Source: a virus. Taken from it: DNA of 64,000 nucleotides. The translations under genes and the position numbers were made by a program. The notes below the pieces were generated by a model that saw only the letters and a list, made by a program, of their open reading frames with translations, was not told the origin of the DNA and searched no databases. The first letter of the stretch is position 1, and every line of letters starts with the position of its first letter. The stretch is taken from positions 61,610 through 125,609 of IMG/VR virus record IMGVR_UViG_3300023112_000009. The stretch is one strand, 5' to 3'. Positions 20,998 through 27,923 of the stretch are shown here, in pieces.

Positions 20998-21280
20998 GCA
21001 AAGGATCCGAAATCTTATGCCCTTCCTGAAGTAAATTGTAATGGCCAGTGCAAAAGTTCTTGCCGTCAAGCAAAAAAGACGCTTCTTGTTTGCACCTGAT
21101 ATGGAAGCATTCCACAGGTTTTTCCAGCATTTGCGTTAAATGATCTCGCAATCGCTCGGCCTCTTCTCTTTCGAGCATACGATAGACGTAATCGGCATCA
21201 TCCGACTGAATTTCTATCCTAAGCTCTAAACGATTCTTATGCCAATCGTTTTGGACGGTGATCGTTTCTTGTAAGTACAT
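20981..21280 (-). CDS. 99-aa hypothetical protein, leaderless
   Basis: ATG at 21280, 5 nt after TATGAT. An N-terminal beta part (MYLQETITVQNDW ... LELRIEI) and helix EREEAERLRDHLTQML precede CFHIRCKQ ... FCTGHY, a small Cys/His site. Function unknown. Confidence 0.75.
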   Translation of the reverse strand: MYLQETITVQNDWHKNRLELRIEIQSDDADYVYRMLEREEAERLRDHLTQMLEKPVECFHIRCKQEASFLLDGKNFCTGHYNLLQEGHKISDPLLDFLE

Positions 21281-21285
21281 GCCCA

Positions 21286-21314
21286 ATCATACCCTTAGGA
21301 TCTAACCCTGTCAA
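21286..21314 (-). promoter_or_regulatory. Leaderless promoter
   Basis: TTGACA (21309-21314), 17-bp spacer ending AGGG, TATGAT (21286-21291), 5 nt to ATG. Confidence 0.7.
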
Positions 21315-21451
21315 CATGTTTCTAATAGTTTCTTATACTCTATGTTATTCTTTATTTTCAAGCATCTTCTGGGGTTGGCCGTAAGGGCAACCTTATATAG
21401 TACAGAGAACGCTTGGTTTTTCTGACTTTCCGAGATTTATTTAGATTCTAT

Positions 21452-21479
21452 TTGACTTTCCAGGACTTAGAGCTATACT
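21452..21479 (+). promoter_or_regulatory. First promoter of the plus-strand array
   Basis: TTGACT (21452-21457), 16-bp spacer, TATACT (21474-21479). Divergent from the promoter at 21286. A 4-codon frame (MFDQ, stop) precedes the AT-hook gene in the leader. Confidence 0.75.
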
Positions 21480-21531
21480 CTCCATGTTCGATCAATGAAA
21501 CGCCCCAACGGGCACAACCAAACACAAGACT

Positions 21532-21786
21532 ATGACCACCACGAAAAAGACCACGAAAAAGAATTCCAAGCCCGTTGCCACCACTATCAAGCGAGGCCGG
21601 GGCCGTCCCGCTAGCTTCCCCGCTGACGTGGCAACCCGTGCGATGCTCTCCACGATCCCCGTTGACAGCATCACCCAATTGCACGAACTCAAGACGAAAT
21701 GGGGTGTCAACCTCAATCAAGCCCTGGCCCGCGTGCTACAACGGGCACACAAGGACACTTTCCGCTCCCGCTCGAAAAAGAGCTAA
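21532..21786 (+). CDS. AT-hook / ribbon-helix-helix-like DNA-binding protein
   Basis: 84 aa. A Lys-rich N-terminus with the AT-hook core RGRGRPASFP is followed by a short strand-helix-helix region (VDSITQLHELKTKWGVNLNQ). Probably a nucleoid-type or regulatory DNA-binding protein. First gene of the array, closed by a strong terminator. Confidence 0.8.
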   Translation: MTTTKKTTKKNSKPVATTIKRGRGRPASFPADVATRAMLSTIPVDSITQLHELKTKWGVNLNQALARVLQRAHKDTFRSRSKKS

Positions 21787-21800
21787 GCCCACAGGAACAG

Positions 21801-21825
21801 GCCACCCAATCGGGTGGCTTTTTTC
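21801..21825 (+). terminator. Rho-independent terminator
   Basis: GCCACCC-AATC-GGGTGGC followed by TTTTTT. Confidence 0.92.
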
Positions 21826-21842
21826 TTTTCTCCCGATTCTGT

Positions 21843-21870
21843 TTGCATTCCTCCCAATTGTGGGTATACT
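21843..21870 (+). promoter_or_regulatory. Promoter of the DUF932-like gene
   Basis: TTGCAT (21843-21848), 16-bp spacer, TATACT (21865-21870), leader of about 48 nt. Confidence 0.75.
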
Positions 21871-21918
21871 GTTTGTGAATCGAGGGAACGCCCTCACAAC
21901 CCTAACCAACACAAAGCC

Positions 21919-22986
21919 ATGAGCACTGATATCACAGGATTTTTCAACGCCCGCACCGATACGGATCAAGCGGCCAAAAGCATCTTCTTGGGTGTCGAGG
22001 GTGAAACCTCAGACCGCATCATTTCCGATCTTCCCACGTTTTTGGAGACTGCCGGGAGAGACTACGGCATCCTTCGGAAGCCCGCACTGGTTCGCGATCC
22101 CTTCGGTGGGGTTGACGCCCAAGGGAACGTCTGTGAGGCGATTCGCGAGGTGGACAATCAATATCACCTCTCCCGCACGAGTGACGGGCGAGTCGTGAGC
22201 CCGCACACTGTCACGAAACAGTACGCCCCTCTCACTTTGATGGACGTGGCAACCGAAATCAAGCCCTGGCTTGACGCGGGTTGGGTGACTCCCGATGCCG
22301 TTTTCAGCGGCAAAAACGAAAGTCTCGAATTGCTCTGTCTCAGGATGGATGCAAACGGTATGCTTCCCAACGGGGAGCAATGGCAACACTACATTATCTT
22401 GCGTCTTCCGCACGCTGCGGGCGGCAAGTGCAAGGGTCAAGTGGTGAATTTCCGTCCCCAGTGTTCCAACGTGTACGCTGCAATCGGACGTGGAAACGAG
22501 TTCACGATCTCTCACAGGATTTCGAGCAAGATGGACGACGCGGAACGTCAAGCCGCAATGCTCGCCCGTGTCAAGATGGCTAAGAACGCCTGGAAGACCG
22601 CACAGGATCACATTGAGGTTCTGGCCCGCAAGGTCAACGCATGGAGCGGGAAAGCTCTCACGGTGACTCAGGCTGTCAACCTCACGAACACCCTTCTGGG
22701 GATCAAGTCTCTTGACGACGCTAGCGGTGTCGCTAAGAACAAACAGGAAGCGATCCTAAACGGGTTCGATCTTCCGGAGTTCGGAACGCACGGGGCCACC
22801 CTTTACGATTGGGTGAACGCTGTCACGTTCTACACGTCAAGCCCTAACTCACCCGTAGTGGCGAAATCTACGGTCAACCCGATTGATCGTATGATCCGCA
22901 ACGTGGATCCCCAGGGTACGGGGTTCAAGATGGAAGACGCGGCCCAAAAGCTTGCGGCCCGATTCCTCGGGGGTGACTTCCAGTAA
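21919..22986 (+). CDS. DUF932-like phage/plasmid protein
   Basis: 355 aa from MSTDITGFFNARTDTD. Features fit the DUF932 family found on phages and plasmids: VTKQYAPLTLMDVATEIKPW, a central beta domain with QHYIILRLPHAAGGK, QCSNVYAAI, then helices with ISHRISSKMDDAERQ. The family is thought to act in DNA metabolism, but activity is not established. The largest gene of the array; the next promoter hairpin follows its stop. Confidence 0.75.
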   Translation: MSTDITGFFNARTDTDQAAKSIFLGVEGETSDRIISDLPTFLETAGRDYGILRKPALVRDPFGGVDAQGNVCEAIREVDNQYHLSRTSDGRVVSPHTVTKQYAPLTLMDVATEIKPWLDAGWVTPDAVFSGKNESLELLCLRMDANGMLPNGEQWQHYIILRLPHAAGGKCKGQVVNFRPQCSNVYAAIGRGNEFTISHRISSKMDDAERQAAMLARVKMAKNAWKTAQDHIEVLARKVNAWSGKALTVTQAVNLTNTLLGIKSLDDASGVAKNKQEAILNGFDLPEFGTHGATLYDWVNAVTFYTSSPNSPVVAKSTVNPIDRMIRNVDPQGTGFKMEDAAQKLAARFLGGDFQ

Positions 22987-22993
22987 ATAACCT

Positions 22994-23033
22994 AGGGGCC
23001 AGGGTTGACAAGCCCTGGCCCCTATGCTATACT
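22994..23033 (+). promoter_or_regulatory. Hairpin-embedded leaderless promoter
   Basis: Eleven-base arms (22994-23004, 23013-23023) frame a loop that holds TTGACA (23005-23010). TATACT (23028-23033) follows after a 17-bp spacer formed by the 3' arm; 8 nt to ATG. Confidence 0.8.
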
Positions 23034-23041
23034 GTATTCAC

Positions 23042-23263
23042 ATGGGAAGACATACCATTGGGGACCGACGCGGTTCCGTTCGGGGGGCTCCCCCCGACGT
23101 TTACATGGGGTTTGCATCGGCTGACGATGGGGACTCGGAAGCGATGGACGAAGCCATCACTTTGTTTGGCCGGTTTGTATTGTATGCTGTCGGCTCAATT
23201 GTTCTTGCTACAATCGCGGTAATCTTTTCGGCTGTCGGGTGCATTCCTGATATTTCGGATTGA
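23042..23263 (+). CDS. 73-aa single-pass membrane protein
   Basis: MGRHTIGDRRGSV, a soluble acidic segment, then a hydrophobic helix (FVLYAVGSIVLATIAVIFSA). The start at 23042 fits the promoter; the longer frame includes the -10. Function unknown. Confidence 0.7.
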   Translation: MGRHTIGDRRGSVRGAPPDVYMGFASADDGDSEAMDEAITLFGRFVLYAVGSIVLATIAVIFSAVGCIPDISD

Positions 23264-23270
23264 TCTTTTT

Positions 23271-23310
23271 TCAGGGAGTCGCTTGACAAAGCGGCTCCCT
23301 GAGGTATACT
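23271..23310 (+). promoter_or_regulatory. Hairpin-embedded promoter of the tRNA-like gene
   Basis: Arms TCAGGGAG (23271-23278) and CTCCCTGA (23295-23302), with inner CGCTT/AAGCG, put TTGACA (23283-23288) at the loop. TATACT (23305-23310) lies 16 bp on. Confidence 0.8.
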
Positions 23311-23342
23311 GTCAGTGTTCGAGAGGACATGAAAACTCATAT

Positions 23343-23535
23343 GGGGCGGTAGCTCAGTCTGGCCAGAGCGGGGGGATAATCTCCCTCGATCAAAGGGTCT
23401 TAGCTAAGGATGTTTAGGGTAGCTCCCGAAGGTGTCCACGGCAGCAAAATAGTAGCCTATTCTGTTAGATCTAATGATGTTGCTAAATACTAGTACGTGC
23501 AATTTGTCGCAGGTTCGAATCCTGCCCGCCTCACC
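23343..23535 (+). tRNA. tRNA-like gene with a ~120-nt insertion
   Basis: Normal acceptor GGGGCGG/CCGCCTC, D arm GCTC-GAGC with GG, T arm GCAGG-TTCGAAT-CCTGC and ACC then a T-run. The anticodon arm is aberrant (GGGGG-ATAATCT-CCCTC), and about 120 nt separate it from the T arm where 5 nt are expected. The flanks recall a tRNA-Met with part of its loop lost. Could be an intron-bearing tRNA, a tRNA-like RNA or a pseudogene. Confidence 0.55.
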
Positions 23536-23559
23536 TTTTTCCCAGTTTTCACTTGACAG

Positions 23560-23640
23560 CCTGTAAGGCGTTTTCAGCCCGCGAGGAATATGCCCGCGTG
23601 TCTATACTACGTCCGATTGTAAAAAGGTCGGGAGAACGGC
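23560..23640 (-). repeat. R element copy 1 (inverted)
   Basis: Core at 23597-23610 is the reverse complement of GTAGTATAGACACG, flanked by CCTGT and GCCCGCG arms. No gene inside. Confidence 0.65.
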
Positions 23641-23695
23641 TTAGAGAGCGTCTGAGAGAAAATCGCCCTCTTGAAAAAAGAAAAGGGTTATCTAC

Positions 23696-23723
23696 TTGCT
23701 TTCTGTTCTTTCGAGGGTATACT
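23696..23723 (+). promoter_or_regulatory. Leaderless promoter
   Basis: TTGCTT (23696-23701), 16-bp spacer ending AGGG, TATACT (23718-23723), 5 nt to ATG. Confidence 0.85.
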
Positions 23724-23728
23724 CTGGC

Positions 23729-24361
23729 ATGACGATCAAAGCACTAGAACAAGCCATCGGCGGGCTTTCCAATCCCTCCAAAATGCCGGGATGGTCCTAT
23801 GGGATCCCGGCTTCCGCGTGCAAGATCGGGGCCATCCTTCGCAAGATCAAGCGTAGCGTGTGCTCCAAGTGTTACGCTTTCAAGGGTATGTATGTTTTCC
23901 CGGTTGTGAAGGAAGCACAAGCCCGTAGGCTTGCCATTCTCACGGGGGATCTTGAAACGTGGCAAGGGGATATGATCCAATTGCTTTCTTTCAAGTATCG
24001 CAAGAAAACGGGGGACGATAGGGTATTTCGCTGGCATGACGCGGGGGATATCCAATCGGAGGATCATTTTCAAGCGATTGTGAATATCGCTCTTGCCCTT
24101 CCCGATATCCAATTCTGGATTCCCACAAAAGAGTATGACCTGATTCGCCAGCACGCCCACAAGGCCCCTGCTAACCTCGTGGTGAGGGTTTCGGCCCCGA
24201 TGCTAGGGGATACCCTTCCCATGATCCCCGGCACGGTAGGGAGCACGGTAGGGACCGGCAAGGGCTTTGTCTGTGGAGCGTACACTCGGGAAGGCAAGTG
24301 TGGACCCTGCCGAGCGTGTTGGGATAAATCGGTGGAATGGGTTGACTATCCCCAGCACTAG
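23729..24361 (+). CDS. Gp88-family phage protein
   Basis: 210 aa from MTIKALEQAIGGLSNPSKMP. Cys-rich N-terminus (SACKIGAILRKIKRSVCSKCYAFKG), then FRWHDAGDIQSEDHF, FWIPTKEYDLI and a C-terminal CGAYTREGKCGPCRACW cluster are the hallmarks of the gene product 88 family, widespread in phages, of unknown biochemistry with a probable metal site. The next promoter's -35 lies in its last codons. Confidence 0.85.
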   Translation: MTIKALEQAIGGLSNPSKMPGWSYGIPASACKIGAILRKIKRSVCSKCYAFKGMYVFPVVKEAQARRLAILTGDLETWQGDMIQLLSFKYRKKTGDDRVFRWHDAGDIQSEDHFQAIVNIALALPDIQFWIPTKEYDLIRQHAHKAPANLVVRVSAPMLGDTLPMIPGTVGSTVGTGKGFVCGAYTREGKCGPCRACWDKSVEWVDYPQH

Positions 24362-24369
24362 GGTATACT
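24342..24369 (+). promoter_or_regulatory. Promoter of a small structured RNA
   Basis: TTGACT (24342-24347), 16-bp spacer ending AGGG, TATACT (24364-24369). Predicted start about 24375. Confidence 0.8.
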
Positions 24370-24374
24370 AGAGT

Positions 24375-24505
24375 GTCGCTTAGGAAGTGGCCTCGCTGGA
24401 CTCGCAAGAGAATGGTCAGCGTCGGGGGCTCCGATCAAGGGGAAACGGAGAAGCGACTATGAATGAGTGAGGCCCGGTGTCAAAACCGGGTCTCTTCTCT
24501 TAGAC
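24375..24505 (+). ncRNA. Self-contained structured RNA with promoter and terminator
   Basis: The RNA would begin with GTCGCTT (24375-24381), which pairs with AAGCGAC (24451-24457). Inside are CTCCG/CGGAG and a GCTG/CAGC stem. A terminator hairpin CCCGGT (24473-24478)/ACCGGG (24485-24490) with TCTCTTCTCTT ends it. No usable ORF. The fit of start site, closing stem and terminator makes a ~125-nt RNA likely. Confidence 0.7.
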
Positions 24506-24603
24506 CTCCTGTAAGCTCGCTCACGGCCACCGGCTCAAATCCGCGTGTCTATACTACCTTGTTTTGGACTCGTGCCCGCCTAGGGGCCTTGTAGGCCGCA
24601 CAA
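24505..24603 (-). repeat. R element copy 2 (inverted core)
   Basis: Core 24544-24557 in reverse, with arms CTCCTGTAAGCTCGC and GGCCGCACA on both sides. The left arm is shared with copy 3. Confidence 0.7.
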
Positions 24604-24632
24604 TGGCTTATCTTATTTCTAGCAAAATCTCC

Positions 24633-24660
24633 TTGCCTTCCTGTGTTTTGACCGTATAAT
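24633..24660 (+). promoter_or_regulatory. Leaderless promoter
   Basis: TTGCCT (24633-24638), 16-bp spacer, TATAAT (24655-24660), 6 nt to the ATG of an 18-codon ORF. Confidence 0.8.
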
Positions 24661-24666
24661 GTACCC

Positions 24667-24723
24667 ATGAACGCGGACGATCAATACGACTGGTGGGAAA
24701 GCAAACCCAAGGAAAAACAATGA
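24667..24723 (+). CDS. 18-aa leaderless ORF coupled to the next gene
   Basis: MNADDQYDWWESKPKEKQ, ending in ATGA overlap with the gene at 24720. May be a leader peptide that delivers ribosomes to the second start. Confidence 0.5.
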   Translation: MNADDQYDWWESKPKEKQ

Positions 24724-25031
24724 ATCAAGTCATCGAATGGATTTGGCAACGGCCCGCACGGGCTTTCAAGGTCTACTACAAGGGCAGCCGCTCCAATGCG
24801 ATCACAGAGAAGTGTATCGAGTGTGCCTGCACGCTCAAGGAGGCCAAGGAGTGTGAGATCTCCGATTGTGCCCTATGGTGCTTCCGTCCCGGTGCTACCA
24901 AGGGAGAGGTTCCCTCGTTCGTACCGCCTCAGGACGAGCTACAAGCCTTGGCAGACGCTAAGGTTCCCGATGCTGTCCGCGAGCACGCTCGCAAGATGGG
25001 CAACGCACGGAAGGAAGCTAGCGAGGAGTGA
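24720..25031 (+). CDS. Cys-rich phage protein (CxxC...CALWCFRPG type)
   Basis: 103 aa. KCIECACTLKEAKECEIS followed by DCALWCFRPG follows a common phage motif (C-x2-C ... C-x-CPLWPYRPG) of small putative zinc proteins. An upstream GTG at 24693 is in frame, but the ATGA overlap is preferred. Confidence 0.75.
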   Translation: MNQVIEWIWQRPARAFKVYYKGSRSNAITEKCIECACTLKEAKECEISDCALWCFRPGATKGEVPSFVPPQDELQALADAKVPDAVREHARKMGNARKEASEE

Positions 25032-25049
25032 GGTTTCTCCTAATCCTGC

Positions 25050-25078
25050 TTGACTTCTACCCATTTCTAGGGTATTAT
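25050..25078 (+). promoter_or_regulatory. Leaderless promoter
   Basis: TTGACT (25050-25055), 17-bp spacer ending AGGG, TATTAT (25073-25078), 6 nt to ATG. Confidence 0.78.
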
Positions 25079-25084
25079 CTAAAC

Positions 25085-25243
25085 ATGAAGAGAAGGAAGA
25101 AAAAGAGAAAGCCCAAGGCGGCTGAACAAGGACAACGGGGGGCAGGAGCTATGGCCAACGCTACCCGTGGTAGGGCACGACGATTCACTGACAAGCCCAA
25201 AGCGGCTAACAAGACAGCCTGTAGGGGCAAGGTAGAACTATGA
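25085..25243 (+). CDS. 52-aa very basic protein
   Basis: MKRRKKKRKPKAAEQGQRG and further Arg/Lys clusters; probably nucleic-acid binding. First of three overlapping genes (ATGA joints). Confidence 0.7.
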   Translation: MKRRKKKRKPKAAEQGQRGAGAMANATRGRARRFTDKPKAANKTACRGKVEL

Positions 25244-25404
25244 GCACGGACGAAATGAATGCGATCCTAGGCCCGTGTCCTATTTGCAAAAAGGTCAAGT
25301 GGTGGTATAATGACTTGCCGCTTAGGGCCTTCTGCTGGGGATCACCAGACGACGAACACAAAGAGGTGTCCAGGGTGGCACCAACACAACGCAAGTACGC
25401 ATGA
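25240..25404 (+). CDS. 54-aa zinc-ribbon-like protein
   Basis: MSTDEMNAILGPCPICKKVK ... AFCWGSPDDEHKEV; one CxxC and a later Cys suggest a half zinc ribbon. Overlaps both neighbours. Confidence 0.65.
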   Translation: MSTDEMNAILGPCPICKKVKWWYNDLPLRAFCWGSPDDEHKEVSRVAPTQRKYA

Positions 25405-25574
25405 AAGAACGAATCGAAGCTTTCTTGGCAGCCCTAGCAGCCGCGTCCTACTACGATCCTAGCTCGGATAGCTCAGAAGTATTTCAAGGTATGTTCATCG
25501 AGCCCGATGGGGATTACATTGATAGACAAGAGTTGGAAGCATTAGTGAAAGAACATTTGACTTCCACCGATTAG
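25401..25574 (+). CDS. 57-aa hypothetical protein
   Basis: MKERIEAFLAALAAASYYDP, acidic and helical C-terminus. Third gene of the overlapping trio; the next -35 box lies in its end. Confidence 0.65.
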   Translation: MKERIEAFLAALAAASYYDPSSDSSEVFQGMFIEPDGDYIDRQELEALVKEHLTSTD

Positions 25575-25584
25575 GTGTTATACT
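25557..25584 (+). promoter_or_regulatory. Leaderless promoter
   Basis: TTGACT (25557-25562), 16-bp spacer, TATACT (25579-25584), 6 nt to ATG; -35 inside the upstream gene. Confidence 0.8.
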
Positions 25585-25590
25585 GTAACC

Positions 25591-25821
25591 ATGAGCGAAC
25601 AAATCACAATCACAGAGAAGGTCCGCATTGGACTGGACGAACTGATCGCAGACTACAAAGCCTGTTGGTCATGGCAACACGAAAGCTTCTATTCCTTCCT
25701 GAGTGAGAAGGTGGCAGAAAAACTGGATCGTGAACTGGACAACTTCCAGGTTATGTGCTACTCTGTAGTAGGTCACGAACACGACGCCGTTATCTTTGAA
25801 GTCGAGAGGTACGAAGAATGA
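25591..25821 (+). CDS. 76-aa hypothetical protein
   Basis: MSEQITITEKVRIGLDELIA with a helical middle and acidic end. ATGA overlap with the Cys protein that follows. Confidence 0.75.
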   Translation: MSEQITITEKVRIGLDELIADYKACWSWQHESFYSFLSEKVAEKLDRELDNFQVMCYSVVGHEHDAVIFEVERYEE

Positions 25822-26018
25822 CACTACGCTGCAAAACCTGCAACTCAAGCGACGTTCGGCAAGAGTGGACGGCCATGATTGACCCGAACGACGACGATTG
25901 CATGAAGGACTTTGACCCCACCACGTTGGAGTACAATGAGTTTGAGTACTGTCTTGACTGCGAAGACACGACGGACACCTACGACGACACGATGAAAGAC
26001 TTCAACTATTACGCTTGA
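25818..26018 (+). CDS. 66-aa acidic Cys protein
   Basis: RCKTCNSSDVRQEW and YCLDCEDTTD form a split zinc ribbon; the rest is Asp-rich. Translationally coupled to the gene before. Confidence 0.72.
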   Translation: MTLRCKTCNSSDVRQEWTAMIDPNDDDCMKDFDPTTLEYNEFEYCLDCEDTTDTYDDTMKDFNYYA

Positions 26019-26042
26019 CATTCTCTGTTTTCAAGCTATACT
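26015..26042 (+). promoter_or_regulatory. Leaderless promoter
   Basis: TTGACA (26015-26020) overlaps the upstream stop; 16-bp spacer; TATACT (26037-26042); 5 nt to ATG. Confidence 0.82.
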
Positions 26043-26047
26043 AGAGC

Positions 26048-26302
26048 ATGAAGAAAGAAAAACTAGCTCTCATCAAGGTCATGGACGAGTGTTTGTGTTC
26101 GCCTGATGGAATGAGCGACAACGCTTACACGGTAGCATACGCTGCACTCGAAGACGATGATGAGATCGTGGATATCTTGGAAGCCGTAGAGGCGACCGAT
26201 GGACGGTTCTACTTTCCCGAGTGTCATGTGGGCATTGAGAACATGCTCCGCGTAGACGTTGGGAGCCGACACGAACAGGACGAGCAGCCGTCCGAGGGAT
26301 AA
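26048..26302 (+). CDS. 84-aa acidic hypothetical protein
   Basis: MKKEKLALIKVMDECLCSPD with an acidic helical centre. Function unknown. Followed by structured RNA sequence rather than a plain terminator. Confidence 0.72.
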   Translation: MKKEKLALIKVMDECLCSPDGMSDNAYTVAYAALEDDDEIVDILEAVEATDGRFYFPECHVGIENMLRVDVGSRHEQDEQPSEG

Positions 26303-26318
26303 GAACCCAGAACAGGCT

Positions 26319-26410
26319 GAAACGGTATCTCTCACGCTGGGGAGCGGTAAGGGGGTGCCTTGAAAGGCGGAAGACTAAGCATGGGGTCGTTTGAACCGCT
26401 AATACCTCCC
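26319..26410 (+). ncRNA. Folded 3' region, possible RNA element
   Basis: GGTAT/ATACC encloses AGCGGT/ACCGCT, which encloses GCC-TTGAAA-GGC. No promoter directly upstream, so probably a 3' UTR structure or processed RNA. The rest of 26411-26576 holds a lone TATACT (26446) and palindromes GCCATATTGGC and GGGAAAACTTTTCCC, and no ORF. Confidence 0.35.
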
Positions 26411-26576
26411 GCGATGGATCGCCCCCGATACGCACGGTCGAGAGGTATACTGCCACAATTGTAGAAGGCTGAGAAAACCCTTTACCTCTTTTTAGAAGTG
26501 CGGGAAAAGACGTTACTGTAAAAATAGGCTTCTGCCATATTGGCATAGGGAAAACTTTTCCACGTCAATTTGGCAG

Positions 26577-26666
26577 GCTCCTGTAAGCTCGCCTACGGCC
26601 ACGGGCAAAAACGCAGGTAGTATAGACACGCGGGTTTGCCGCCATGCCCGTACAGGGCCGCACAGG
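26577..26666 (+). repeat. R element copy 3, right arm on both sides
   Basis: Core GTAGTATAGACAC at 26617-26629. The left flank is an inverted copy of the right arm (GGCTCCTGTAAGC versus GCACAGGA), giving a palindromic layout. Confidence 0.7.
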
Positions 26667-26702
26667 ACGTGCGAATTTCCAGCAACAAAATCCGAAATCC
26701 GT

Positions 26703-26730
26703 TTGCTTCTCCCGATTGTGGAGGTATAAT
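26703..26730 (+). promoter_or_regulatory. Leaderless promoter
   Basis: TTGCTT (26703-26708), 16-bp spacer, TATAAT (26725-26730), 6 nt to ATG. Confidence 0.82.
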
Positions 26731-26736
26731 GAAGGC

Positions 26737-27282
26737 ATGAAAGCAATCAATCAAGCCACCCTGATCGACACGATCAACGCCGTCAAGGGTGCCACGTTCG
26801 CCACGATCATCACCGAAACCGATGCCCGCCTCAAGAAAACGGGCAACCCCTTCGGTCCCGTCCGCAAGATTTCCCGCGTCAACGTTTGCCTCGGTTTCCA
26901 GTATGAGGCCGCTGTAAATCGTCAACGCATCCGTGAGGATTCCGAGGCCGATTTCGAGGCCCGTCCGCGTCAATGGGGCGAGCGTATCTCGGCCATGCTG
27001 ATCGGGCACAAGGGACGGACCTATCTCGAAACCAAGGTCCAGCGTGCTCTCGAAACGTCCTACATCGACGCCACGGGCAAGGAACTCTCCAAGGAAGATG
27101 TTCGCCCCTTCCTTCCTGCACGCTCCAAGAGCCGTCAAGAGGTCGCGGACGAGGTTATCGTCCGAGACTACGCTCTCGATTCGATCCGCTCGCTGGCCTT
27201 CGGTGGCGAAACGTACCTCTTGACTCAAGCAACGGCACCCGTGGCCGTCAAGATCGCCCGCACTCAACCCGTCACGAAATAA
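26737..27282 (+). CDS. 181-aa hypothetical protein
   Basis: MKAINQATLIDTINAVKGAT. A beta-rich centre (RKISRVNVCLGFQYEAAVNR) and Gly-Lys-Arg segments (LIGHKGRTYLETKVQ) suggest a small nucleic-acid-binding fold of the kind common among phage accessory proteins; no name can be given. The start is fixed by the promoter. Confidence 0.78.
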   Translation: MKAINQATLIDTINAVKGATFATIITETDARLKKTGNPFGPVRKISRVNVCLGFQYEAAVNRQRIREDSEADFEARPRQWGERISAMLIGHKGRTYLETKVQRALETSYIDATGKELSKEDVRPFLPARSKSRQEVADEVIVRDYALDSIRSLAFGGETYLLTQATAPVAVKIARTQPVTK

Positions 27283-27291
27283 AGCCGCCAG

Positions 27292-27395
27292 GAGGCCCCG
27301 CAAGGGGCCTCTCTTGCGTTGTGCCGCGTCCTAGAAAATCCAAGGTAGTATAGACACGCGGGCGGGCGGGCGGTGGCCGTAGCGGGCAGCACAGG
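27292..27395 (+). repeat. GNRA hairpin plus R element copy 4
   Basis: Hairpin GAGGCCCC-GCAA-GGGGCCTC (27292-27311), probable terminator with a weak T tract, then TTGTGCCG, core GTAGTATAGACAC (27345-27357) and GGGCAGCACAGG. Confidence 0.8.
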
Positions 27396-27421
27396 AGCCT
27401 GAAATAAATAAGGTTTAGAGT

Positions 27422-27449
27422 TTGCATTTTCGAGTGGAGAGGGTATACT
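27422..27449 (+). promoter_or_regulatory. Leaderless promoter
   Basis: TTGCAT (27422-27427), 16-bp spacer ending AGGG, TATACT (27444-27449), 5 nt to ATG. Confidence 0.85.
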
Positions 27450-27454
27450 GTGGC

Positions 27455-27649
27455 ATGAGTAAAGCACACACATGGAATGGCGAGCCGCCCCGGCACATCG
27501 AATACGCTCGGAACCTCGCCACCCGCTTGGGGAGAGCTAACATCAGCACCCGTATCGGGATGCCGATCAAGAGGATCCCCGTCACTGAAACCATTTCGGA
27601 GAAAACCAAACGCATTCTTGCCGAGTGCGATGCAATTCTCTGCAAGTAA
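27455..27649 (+). CDS. 64-aa protein, paralogue A1 (RHIEYARNLATRL)
   Basis: PPRHIEYARNLATRLGRANI ... VTETISEKTKRILAECDAIL. About two thirds identical to the protein at 28638-28832, and the next promoter is duplicated with it, so whole cassettes were copied. Function unknown. Confidence 0.78.
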   Translation: MSKAHTWNGEPPRHIEYARNLATRLGRANISTRIGMPIKRIPVTETISEKTKRILAECDAILCK

Positions 27650-27663
27650 ATCAGAAAAACAGT

Positions 27664-27691
27664 TTGCCTTTTCCACTGGGGAGGGTATACT
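27664..27691 (+). promoter_or_regulatory. Promoter with leader
   Basis: TTGCCT (27664-27669), 16-bp spacer ending AGGG, TATACT (27686-27691); leader with TTCGAGAGA and AAAGGA before the ATG at 27727. Confidence 0.8.
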
Positions 27692-27726
27692 GTAATTGTT
27701 CGAGAGAAAACAAACAAAGGAATGCA

Positions 27727-27915
27727 ATGGAATTCAAAGAATGGATGAAAGCGATGAACCGCCACATTTCCGCCAAAATCTGCTTGGATGCTGGCGACAT
27801 GCCCGATCTGTGCTTTCGGGATATGTTCGAGGATGAAATGACGCCGAAAGAAGCGGCGGAAAACTCGCTCGAAATCTGGGCAGAACAAGGGGACGTTCCC
27901 TACGATCTGATCTAA
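27727..27915 (+). CDS. 62-aa hypothetical protein
   Basis: MEFKEWMKAMNRHISAKICL, helical, acidic, with TPKEAAENSLEIWAEQGD. Has a conventional ribosome binding site, unlike most neighbours. Confidence 0.75.
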   Translation: MEFKEWMKAMNRHISAKICLDAGDMPDLCFRDMFEDEMTPKEAAENSLEIWAEQGDVPYDLI

Positions 27916-27923
27916 CGCACTAG

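Noticed and set aside
23380-23510. Group I intron in the tRNA-like gene
   Set aside because: The insert is about 120 nt, below the size of known group I introns, and P/Q/R/S core motifs are not seen.
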